Source of the DNA: Deinococcus budaensis
GTDB lineage: Bacteria > Deinococcota > Deinococci > Deinococcales > Deinococcaceae
Reading direction: 5' to 3'
Assembly: GCF_014201885.1 (NCBI RefSeq)
Contig: NZ_JACHFN010000001.1
Coordinates: 522,190-586,189, forward strand
DNA: 64,000 bases
This document shows positions 43,959 through 59,429 of the stretch, one piece after another (the first letter of the stretch is position 1; each line of letters begins with the position of its first letter). The notes under the pieces were generated by a model that saw only the letters and a program-made list of their open reading frames with translations, made no database searches and was not told the origin of the DNA. Both the position numbers and the translations under genes were made by a program.

Positions 43959-44050
43959 GCTTGACCGCGAGCGCCTGACCCCACACGAGGGGCCAAAAAG
44001 AAAAGCCGGGGCGCTCGGCCTCCGGGATTAGAGGATAGCACGGGGGCAGG

Positions 44051-44063
44051 TACGCTGGCCCTG
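44051..44063 (+). promoter_or_regulatory. Leaderless -10 box for the orphan at 44064
   Basis: TACGCT plus 7 nt plus ATG at 44064. Confidence 0.55.
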
Positions 44064-44537
44064 ATGGCCTCCCACGACCTCACGCTCGCCGCCTTTCCGG
44101 AGATCTTCGAGCCTGACGGGTCACTCGTGGACCTGTACGTGCCGAACACGTCACTGGAAGACTGGCAACGGCTTCTGGACGAGCTTCGGACCGGGTTCCT
44201 GCCCTACGAGTACAGGGACTTCGAGCTGGGCGACGAGCGCAGGCCCCTTCCCCTGCGGACCGAGGATATTTTCAGCCGTAGCGATGAGGCGTCCCGCTGC
44301 CTGCTCACGCTCGATTCGGACGGCCTCAAGCTCAACTGTCACTTCTTCATCCCGGAAGAAATCGAGCTTGACCTCCACCCTCAGGACATCCACAGCGCGG
44401 AGCTGGCGACCAGACTGACCCACTTCGTCGTGCGAATCTCAGCCTTGTTGAGCAAGCCTGTGCTGGTGTGCTCGGAGAATATGCGCGAGCGCCCCTGCTT
44501 CATCGCCAGCTCGGGCGGCATCACCCGGACATGCTGA
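44064..44537 (+). CDS. Orphan hypothetical protein (157 aa)
   Basis: Unrecognised soluble acidic protein (LAAFPEIFEPDGSLVDLYVPNTSLEDWQRLLD). Predicted mixed alpha/beta, with beta strands CHFFIPEEIELDL, a helical ELATRLTHFVVRISALL and Cys residues near the end. Base composition is somewhat lower in GC than neighbours. Placed between pyrG and a mazEF pair, so it may belong to a small accessory patch. It resembles the size and acidity of immunity or antitoxin-type proteins but no motif supports that. Confidence 0.55.
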   Translation: MASHDLTLAAFPEIFEPDGSLVDLYVPNTSLEDWQRLLDELRTGFLPYEYRDFELGDERRPLPLRTEDIFSRSDEASRCLLTLDSDGLKLNCHFFIPEEIELDLHPQDIHSAELATRLTHFVVRISALLSKPVLVCSENMRERPCFIASSGGITRTC

Positions 44538-44550
44538 CTCTCCCGCAACC

Positions 44551-44901
44551 TCAGCTCAGTTGCAGCAGGGCCGCCAGCTTCCCCCCAGCCTCCTCCAGCA
44601 CCGCTTCCGGCACGGCCATCACGAACTCGGCCCGCCGCGCCCGCCAGTCCAGGCTGCGCGCATGATCTCTGAGGACGACGCCGCGCACCGCTCCTCCTTC
44701 CAGCAGGGCCACCTCAAAGGGGTAGCCCTTGATCCGGCTGATAACGGGCGCGGCGATCATCAGCCCGGTCAGGCCGTTGTAGCTCGCGGGCGTCAGGACC
44801 AGCGCCGGGCGCCGTCCCCCCTGCTCGTGCCCGGCGTGGGGCGTGAAGGTCAGCCAGACCAGATGCCCGCGTTCTGGGACATAGGTCGGCTCGCCTACCA
44901 C
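44551..44901 (-). CDS. mazF: MazF-family mRNA-interferase toxin (116 aa)
   Basis: PemK/MazF fold: VPERGHLVWLTFTPHAGHEQGGRRPALVLTP opening with the conserved catalytic Arg, then YNGLTGLMIAAPVISRIKGYPFEV and VLRDHARSLDWRARRA. Cleaves RNA at a short sequence when not bound by MazE. Overlaps the mazE stop by 7 nt. Directly downstream of mazE on the same strand. Confidence 0.92.
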   Translation of the reverse strand: MVGEPTYVPERGHLVWLTFTPHAGHEQGGRRPALVLTPASYNGLTGLMIAAPVISRIKGYPFEVALLEGGAVRGVVLRDHARSLDWRARRAEFVMAVPEAVLEEAGGKLAALLQLS

Positions 44902-45137
44902 TCCTCCTGTCCCTGGGCTTCGCCCCAGTCGGTCTCCCCGTGAAGCTGCCCCGGCCGGATGCCTGCCAGCAACTCATCCAACTGGTAGCGGGCAGGACGC
45001 AGAGGGGTGATGACGATCTGGCCTCCCTCCACGCGCATTTCCACCGCCGTACGCTGCCCCAGCCCAGCCTCTTCGGCGATTCCCCGGGGAATCCGCAGCG
45101 CCAGGCTGTTGCCCCACTTCTGAATCTGTCCCTTCAT
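44895..45137 (-). CDS. mazE: MazE-family antitoxin, AbrB type (80 aa)
   Basis: N-terminal swapped-hairpin AbrB DNA-binding domain (IQKWGNSLALRIPRGIAEEAGLGQRTAVEMRVEGGQIVI), acidic disordered C-terminus (DELLAGIRPG...DWGEAQGQEEW) that should wrap MazF. SD GGAGG precedes the ATG at 45137. The promoter-proximal palindrome TCTAC-N5-GTAGA (45152-45166) is a candidate autoregulatory site. It starts 39 nt after the recD2 stop and may also be read through from recD2. Confidence 0.92.
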   Translation of the reverse strand: MKGQIQKWGNSLALRIPRGIAEEAGLGQRTAVEMRVEGGQIVITPLRPARYQLDELLAGIRPGQLHGETDWGEAQGQEEW

Positions 45138-45151
45138 GGCGCCTCCCCGTA

Positions 45152-45166
45152 TCTACAAGGAGTAGA
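45152..45166. promoter_or_regulatory. Inverted repeat upstream of mazE
   Basis: TCTACAAGGAGTAGA: 5-bp arms with a 5-nt spacer, 14 nt upstream of the mazE ATG. Candidate MazE/MazEF operator. Confidence 0.4.
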
Positions 45167-45176
45167 CATCGGTCCC

Positions 45177-47288
45177 CTACCGCCCCCGCACCCGCTCCAG
45201 CAGCGCCGTGTTGCGCTCCTCGCGCTGGCGGCCCGCCGCCTTGACCCAGGCCGAGGCCGACCCCGCCGCGTAGAAGCGCTCGCGGGCGCGGGTCAGGGCC
45301 GTGTAGACCAGATTGCGCGAGAGCATCGGCATATGCGCCTCGTGCAGCACGCCGAGGACGGTGGGCCACTCGCTGCCCTGCGCGCGGTGAACGGTCAGCG
45401 CGTACCCCAGCTGCACGTTGAACAGCTCGGCTCCGGCCAGCTCGACGATGTTGCCGTCGAAATCCACCGTCAGGCGCCCGCCCTCGGCTTTCAGGACCGT
45501 GCCCAGCGTGCCGTTGAAGACCTCGTTGCCATAGTCGTTCTTCGTCTGCACGACCACGTCGCCGGGGCGGGCCTCGCCGTCGCCGATGCGGAGGCCGCCC
45601 TCACCGGGGTTGAAGAGGGCCTGAAGGTGCCCGTTGAGCATGTCCACCCCCAGCGGCCCCTTGCGCATGGGCGTGAGCACCTGCACCTGCCCCGGCCCGC
45701 CGAGTTCACGGACCATCAGGGCCACCCGGCGGGCGCCTCCGTCGGGGTCCGTTTCGGTCAGGTTCAGGCGGGGGTCGCCCCATTCCGGCGCGCTGCCGTG
45801 CAGCAACCCGTGCGCCGCGCGGATGATCGGGTTCTCGGCGGCCTGGCGGTAGACGGTGGTCAGGCGGACGGTGGGCGCGGCCTCGGTGATCGCGTGCAGG
45901 GGCAGCCCGGCGTCCACCGGCGGAAGCTGGTCGGTGTCGCCCACCAGCAGCACCCGCGCCCCCGGCGGCACGGCGGCGAGCAGCGAGAGCATCAGCGCGT
46001 CGCCGCACATGCTGACCTCGTCCACGATCAGCAGGTCGTAGGGGGCGGGTTCGAGGTGGTTGTGCCGGAAGCCCGCCGGGCCGTAGCCCAGCAGGCGGTG
46101 AATGGTGCTCGCCGTGCGGCCGGTGACCTCGCCCAGCCGCCGGGCCGCCTTGCCGGTGGGCGCGCAGAGGCCGACCTCCAACCCGAGTTTTTCCGCGAGG
46201 TCCGCCACCGCGCGGGTGGTCGTGCTTTTGCCGGTGCCGGGGCCGCCGGTCAGCACGACGAGGCGGTGGTCTTCCAGCAGGCTCAGAATGCTGGCCTGCT
46301 CGTCCGAGAGGCCCCGGGCGGCCCCGGCAGGCACCATCCACTCATCCCCGGCGGGCGGGGTGGCCAGCAGGGTGCGGATCAAGGTGGCGAGCTTTTTCTC
46401 GGCGCGCAGGACGTGGGGCAGGTAGATGCGTGAAGTGCCGTCCAGGGTGGGGTCGTCGGCGAGGCGGCCGAGTTCCACCGCCGTTTCGACCGCCAGCCTG
46501 GCCCCCTCGGCCGAGACGCGGGTGTAGTGGGCCACCCCGCGCTCGGCCCGCGCGCGCGGCAAGAAACTGTGCCCGCCCTGCTGCGCGGCCTGCTGGAGGG
46601 CGTACACGGCGGCGGCGGTCAGGCGCCGGGGGTCGTCCTGCGCGCCGCCCGCCGTCTGCCAGAGCTTGTCGGCGGTCAGAAAGCCGATGCCCTCGACCTC
46701 GGTCAGCGCGAAGAGGTCAGCGGTGAGACGTTCCAGCGCCGCTTCCCCGAAGTGCTTCACCGCCCGCTGCGCCTGCGAGATGCTCAGGCCCAGACCCTGA
46801 AGGCCCGCGAGCAATCGGCGTTCCAGCCCCTGCTGGCTCCAGCTGGCAGTCATCTTGTGCAGGGTCGAGGCGGTCACGCCCGGCACTTGCAGGAGCTTTT
46901 CGGGGTCCCCCTCCAGCACGTCGAAGGTCGCGGGGCCGAACATCTTGGCGATGCGCCCGGCCAGCACCTTGCCCACCCCGCCCACCCGGGCTTCGAGGTA
47001 GGCGGCGATTCCGGCCTCCGTCAGGTCGGTGGGCTGGGCCTCGAGCACCATGTTCAGCACCCGGTACTGGTAGCCGTACTCGCGGTGTTCTTCCATCAGC
47101 ACGTCGGCGCTGAAGGTGTCCCCGGCTTCCAGCGGTGGCATCACCCCGATCACGGTGGCGTCGGGGTCCTCGCCCTCACTGTTGCGCAATCGGGCGGTCA
47201 TCACGGTAAAGCCGCTGTCGGCACGGAAACGGACGCGGTTGACGCCGCCGGAAACGCGAATCGGCTCGGTGGGAGGGGCGGCGGTCAC
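45177..47288 (-). CDS. recD2: RecD2-type DNA helicase (703 aa)
   Basis: Superfamily 1B 5'-3' helicase not associated with RecBC, known in Deinococcus as RecD2. N-terminal Deinococcus-type extension with helix-hairpin-helix segments (DLTEAGIAAYLEARVGGVG, VPGVTASTL), then Walker A VVLTGGPGTGKSTTTRAV, Walker B LLIVDEVSMCG, LLVGDTDQLPPVDAG and the C-terminal YALTVHRAQGSEWP motif. GTG start at 47288, 6 nt after TATCCT. 703 residues, slightly shorter than D. radiodurans RecD2 (about 715). Confidence 0.96.
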   Translation of the reverse strand: MTAAPPTEPIRVSGGVNRVRFRADSGFTVMTARLRNSEGEDPDATVIGVMPPLEAGDTFSADVLMEEHREYGYQYRVLNMVLEAQPTDLTEAGIAAYLEARVGGVGKVLAGRIAKMFGPATFDVLEGDPEKLLQVPGVTASTLHKMTASWSQQGLERRLLAGLQGLGLSISQAQRAVKHFGEAALERLTADLFALTEVEGIGFLTADKLWQTAGGAQDDPRRLTAAAVYALQQAAQQGGHSFLPRARAERGVAHYTRVSAEGARLAVETAVELGRLADDPTLDGTSRIYLPHVLRAEKKLATLIRTLLATPPAGDEWMVPAGAARGLSDEQASILSLLEDHRLVVLTGGPGTGKSTTTRAVADLAEKLGLEVGLCAPTGKAARRLGEVTGRTASTIHRLLGYGPAGFRHNHLEPAPYDLLIVDEVSMCGDALMLSLLAAVPPGARVLLVGDTDQLPPVDAGLPLHAITEAAPTVRLTTVYRQAAENPIIRAAHGLLHGSAPEWGDPRLNLTETDPDGGARRVALMVRELGGPGQVQVLTPMRKGPLGVDMLNGHLQALFNPGEGGLRIGDGEARPGDVVVQTKNDYGNEVFNGTLGTVLKAEGGRLTVDFDGNIVELAGAELFNVQLGYALTVHRAQGSEWPTVLGVLHEAHMPMLSRNLVYTALTRARERFYAAGSASAWVKAAGRQREERNTALLERVRGR

Positions 47289-47300
47289 CCCGAGAGGATA
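47289..47300 (-). promoter_or_regulatory. Leaderless -10 box of recD2
   Basis: TATCCT plus 6 nt plus GTG at 47288 on the minus strand; supports the GTG start. Confidence 0.6.
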
Positions 47301-47327
47301 GCGCCGGGGCCGTGCGGAAAAGAGGCT

Positions 47328-47459
47328 TCAGCGCCGCGCGCGCCGGGTCAGCCGCGCCAGACGCCGCACCCAGCGCGGAAGCCGCTGCCCGGCGTGCGGC
47401 TGGTCCAGCCCGGAGTGCAGGCGGCTCTTGGTCACGAGATCGAGGTCGTTGCTGTACAT
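47328..47459 (-). CDS. Small Arg-rich ORF (43 aa)
   Basis: Possible small protein MYSNDLDLVTKSRLHSGLDQ followed by a strongly basic Arg-rich tail. Its ATG lies inside an inverted repeat CATGAA-N8-TTCATG (47457-47476) and the upstream sequence is AT-rich with TTGTCA at about 47487-47499. Basic tail suggests nucleic-acid binding. No homologue recognised and the coding evidence is only an uninterrupted 44-codon frame, so this is tentative. Confidence 0.35.
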   Translation of the reverse strand: MYSNDLDLVTKSRLHSGLDQPHAGQRLPRWVRRLARLTRRARR

Positions 47460-47706
47460 GAACGCAGTTTTTCATGAACCGAATGGCCAAGCTATGACAA
47501 GCGTCCCTCCTGTATTTTTATTCAGCCGTTCGACAAATGAAATCAGGCGCGCCACTTGAGAGCCGACGAATCGTCTACGTCTCTGTGCTTCCCACATCGA
47601 ATGGCGACCTGCGCCTGAAACTCGCCTGGTCCGGGCGTTGCTCCCCTTGGCAGCCGCTCTGCACGCCTGGGCACCGAAAACAACGGCGCAGACCTCCACC
47701 CCATGC

Positions 47707-47719
47707 TAAATTTTCCGTC
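47707..47719 (+). promoter_or_regulatory. Leaderless -10 box of sbcD
   Basis: TAAATT plus 7 nt plus ATG at 47720. Confidence 0.6.
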
Positions 47720-48915
47720 ATGCGCGTACTTCATACCGCCGATTTCCACGCCGGGCGGAATCTGCGCGGCTTCGACCGGACCCCGGAGGTTCAGGGGGCG
47801 CTGACCGAGATCGCGGCCCTGGCCCGCAGCGAGGGGGTAGACGCGGTGCTGGTGTCCGGCGACCTGTTCGACACCGTGAACCCGTCGGCCGAGGCCGAGG
47901 CGACCGTCTTCGATTTTTTCCTGCGGCTGCGCGACGCGGGCATCCCGGCGGTCGTGATCGCGGGGAACCACGACTCGGCCGCGCGGCTGCACGGGCTGGC
48001 GGGGCTGCTGGGCTGGGTGGGCGTGCAACTGGTGGCCCAGCCCACCGCCAATCCCCTGGACCTGATCCGCACGGTGGAGACGAAGCGCGGGGAGACGCTG
48101 ACGGTGGGCGCGCTGCCCTTCCTGTCCGAGCGGCGGCTGGTGAAGGCCGCCGACCTGCTGGGCGGCGACGTGGGCGCGTGGCGGCAGAAGTACCGCGAAG
48201 GGATGGGCTTTTTTCTGCGCAAGGTCGCCGAGGGCTTCCGGCCCGGGGGCGTGAACATGCTGATGGCCCACGCCACGATGGACGGCGCGGTGCCCAGCGG
48301 CTCGGAGCGCACCATGCAGTTCGACCTGCTCAACGCCTACACGCTCTCGCCGCTGCAACTGCCCTCCGCCGCGCAGTATGTGGCGCTGGGCCACGTCCAC
48401 AAGCCGCAGCAGGCCTCGGAGATGCCGCTGGCGCACTATCCCGGCTCAGTCATCCAGCTCGATTTCGGGGAGGCGGGCGAGAAAAAGCAGGTCAATCTGG
48501 TGGAGGTGGAGCCGGGGCGCCCCGCCCGCGTGACCCCCATCCCGCTCGCCAGCGGGCGCGAGCTGCGGACGGTGCGGGTGACGCTGGACAACGTGGACGC
48601 GCGGCTCGCGGCGCTGAACGGGTTTGCCGGGCTGGTGAAGGTCGTCGTGCGCGCGCCCTCGGGGACCGCGCTGCCGGGCCTGAAAGACCGGGTGCTGCGG
48701 ATGGTGCCCAACACGCTGGCCGTCGAACTCGACGCGGTGCAAGAAGACCTCGCGCTGCCCGAGCTGCGGCGCGAGGGCCTCAGCCTGACCGAGCTGTACG
48801 AGCGGTTTCACCAGGAGCGGCGGGGCGAGTTGCCGGGCGACCTGCGCGCGGCCTTCCGCGAGGCGGACGAGGCCGCGCGGGGCGAGGAGGCCACGCTCGG
48901 CGAGGGGGTGGGCGC

Positions 48916-48919
<4 letters not shown>
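47720..48919 (+). CDS. sbcD: Exonuclease SbcCD, subunit D (Mre11-like)
   Basis: Manganese-dependent nuclease. Calcineurin-like motifs in order: HTADFHAGRN, VSGDLFDTVNPS, IAGNHDSAARL, LMAHATMDGAV and GHVHKPQ. 399 residues. Works with SbcC to resect DNA ends and open hairpins. Start at 47720 by TAAATT-N7-ATG. Overlaps sbcC by 4 nt (GTGA). Important for double-strand break repair in Deinococcus. Confidence 0.96.
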
Positions 48920-51639
<2,720 letters not shown>

Positions 51640-51641
51640 GG

Positions 51642-52133
51642 GTGGAGGCTGTGGAGCGGACGACCTGGGAGGGCCGCCCTGCCGTGCTGACGTGGCTGCC
51701 AGGGTACCGGCCCGGTGCCGCCGAGGCGGTCAGGCAGGTCAGCGGCCTGTGCCTGGACGAGAGGGCCAGGATCGTCCTCGTCTCGCAGGACGGGGCGAGC
51801 TGGAGCCTGCCCGGAGGCAAACCGGAGGCCGGGGAAGGCTGGGAGCAGACCCTCCGGCGCGAGGTCGCGGAGGAGGCGTGCGCCGAGATGGGGCACTGCC
51901 GCCTGCTGGGCGCCGTGCAGGTCGAGGGGTTGACCCCGCAGCCGTACTTCCAGCTGCGCGCCTGGGCGCGGGTCCGGCTGCTCCCCTTTCAGCCCAGGCA
52001 CGAGACGCAGCACCGCGTCGGGGTGCTCCCGGCGGAGGTCACCCGCTTCCTCCCCTGGGGCGTGGGGCCTATCGGGCAGGCGCTGCTGGCGGGGGCGCTG
52101 GCCCTCGACACGGCTTTCCGGGAGCAGGGATGA
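51642..52133 (+). CDS. Nudix hydrolase (163 aa)
   Basis: Nudix box GGKPEAGEGWEQTLRREVAEEACAE matches GX5EX7REUXEEXGU except for Cys in place of Gly at the last position (EEACAE). GTG start 2 nt after sbcC stop; overlaps the next gene by 4 nt. Candidate for a nucleotide pyrophosphatase acting on products of SbcCD digestion or on oxidised nucleotides; the substrate cannot be read. Confidence 0.85.
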   Translation: MEAVERTTWEGRPAVLTWLPGYRPGAAEAVRQVSGLCLDERARIVLVSQDGASWSLPGGKPEAGEGWEQTLRREVAEEACAEMGHCRLLGAVQVEGLTPQPYFQLRAWARVRLLPFQPRHETQHRVGVLPAEVTRFLPWGVGPIGQALLAGALALDTAFREQG

Positions 52134-52690
52134 GCCTGAACCTCCCGGCTCTGCTGGCCGAACGCGGCGCGCTGCGGCGGGGGCACACCCTCTTTCGCAA
52201 CGGCCTGCACGCAGACGGCTGGATCGAGAAGGGCGAAGTGGCGCGCGACCCGGCCACGCTGGACCGGGTGGCGGCGGCCCAGGCCGCCAGCCTGCACGCC
52301 GACTTTCCGGACGCGACGCTGCTGGTCGGCGCCCCGGCCTGTGGGGCGGTGCTCGCGTCCTTCGTGGCGCGGCACCTCGGGCTGCCCGTGGCCTACGTCC
52401 TGACCGGGCCGGACCCCGGCTGGCACCGGATGCACGTCCCCCGCCCCGGCGAGCGCGCCGTCTCCGTGGACGACCTGATCTGCACGGGGACGGATGCCCG
52501 CGCGGTCCTGGCCTTTCTGCGGCGCGGGGGGCACACGGTCCTGGGCGTGAGCGCCTGGCTCAGCCGCACGGGCCTGGAGGGCGAGCGGCTGGCGACGCTG
52601 ATGGACGCGCCGTTCCGGACGTTTCCGGCGGCGAGCTGTCCGCTCTGTGAGGCAGGGCGGTCTCTGGACTTTCAGGCCATCCGGGAATAA
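52130..52690 (+). CDS. PyrE-like phosphoribosyltransferase (186 aa)
   Basis: Type I PRTase: the PRPP loop reads VSVDDLICTGTDARA, with hood region LFRNGLHADGWIEKGEVARDP resembling orotate PRTases (LxSGxxSxxYxxxxG). Cys-rich C-terminus FPAASCPLCEAGR is unusual and may bind a metal. 186 residues. Fourth gene of sbcD-sbcC-nudix-PRTase, so a base-salvage or nucleotide-recycling role is more likely than de novo pyrimidine synthesis. It converges on smc with only an 8-nt gap (52691-52698) between the two stop codons. Confidence 0.8.
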   Translation: MSLNLPALLAERGALRRGHTLFRNGLHADGWIEKGEVARDPATLDRVAAAQAASLHADFPDATLLVGAPACGAVLASFVARHLGLPVAYVLTGPDPGWHRMHVPRPGERAVSVDDLICTGTDARAVLAFLRRGGHTVLGVSAWLSRTGLEGERLATLMDAPFRTFPAASCPLCEAGRSLDFQAIRE

Positions 52691-52698
52691 CCGCAGGC

Positions 52699-55998
<3,300 letters not shown>

Positions 55999-56036
55999 GG
56001 AAGCTCAGGCGCCGGGGCGGGCGCGCACGCCGGGCG

Positions 56037-56575
56037 TCACTGGTCCGCGCAGTCCTGCGCCCGGTACGGCTCGCGCAGGTCGAGGTGCCACAGCGTCTCC
56101 ACGTTGCGGCCGTCCACCAGGAAGGTCACGTCCTGGCCTCCGCCTTCGAGCAGGGTGCGGGTCAGGGTGCAGATCAGCATCCGCTCGCCGCTGGTGCCGT
56201 AGCGCAGCGTGAGGTAGTCGGCGGGCAGGTTGACGTAGTGGTGGGTGCCGCGCCGCCAGACGTTGGGCGCCTCCTTGCCCCCCGGCACCACCGGCAGCGA
56301 GCCGGAGGTCTGCGGCCCCTTGGCCCAGACGTTCAGCGCCGCCTGCGCGAGCGCGACCGGGGTGTCCTGGGTCACCTGCACGGTGCGCGTCTCGGGTCTC
56401 ATGGTCTGCACCTGCGCGTCGCTGAAATACACCTTCACCTTGACCGGACGCCGCTCCTGCAACTCCAGCCGGGGCGCGGCGGGCGTCTCGAGGGGGCGCT
56501 GCACCTCCTGGTAGGCGTAGGCGGCGGCCCCCAGCAGCGCGGCGCTGACCACGTTGAACAGCGAAAAGACCCGCT

Positions 56576-56579
<4 letters not shown>
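56037..56579 (-). CDS. GerMN-domain protein, membrane-anchored (180 aa)
   Basis: N-terminal signal-anchor (VVSAALLGAAAYAY), then a GerMN/LpqB-like domain: VKVYFSDAQVQTM, VALAQAALNVWAKGPQ and the LLICTLTRTLLEGGGQDVTFLVDG strand-helix pattern. Family members occur next to amidases in Gram-positive and Deinococcus genomes and act in envelope or sporulation machinery. Overlaps the preceding amidase-like gene by 4 nt, so a functional pair is likely. Confidence 0.82.
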
Positions 56580-58441
<1,862 letters not shown>

Positions 58442-58523
58442 GTCCCGCCCCGGGAAGGGGACGGCAAAAACCCCCGGGAGCAGACGCGCGGCGGGGGGAT
58501 CAAGGGGAACTATTGCTGGCCCG

Positions 58524-59255
<732 letters not shown>

Positions 59256-59267
59256 GGGGCGACGCTA
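59256..59267 (-). promoter_or_regulatory. Leaderless -10 box of the SDR gene
   Basis: TAGCGT plus 6 nt plus ATG at 59255 on the minus strand. Confidence 0.5.
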
Positions 59268-59418
59268 ACACGCGCGGGCAGGCCAGGCCGCCCTGCTTCA
59301 AGGGGGCATGAACGGGCTTTTCCCCTCTCGACCGGCCCCCGGCCCGTGTCCCCGGAGGGCCGTGGGGCCGAACGCCGACCGGGGCGCGTTTTCGGTGGCA
59401 CGCGGCTGACCAGTGTTT

Positions 59419-59429
59419 TAGGGTGACCT
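59419..59429 (+). promoter_or_regulatory. Leaderless -10 box of the GGDEF-EAL gene
   Basis: TAGGGT plus 5 nt plus ATG at 59430. Confidence 0.45.

Noticed and set aside
43959..44063. Attenuator of pyrG (hairpin followed by CTTTTCTTTTT)
   Set aside because: The stem is only 4 bp and the start site is unknown, so I cannot support a regulated terminator like that of B. subtilis pyrG.
47491..47719. RDRM (DdrO site) ahead of sbcD
   Set aside because: I searched the AT-rich gap by eye and found no 17-bp palindrome resembling the motif.
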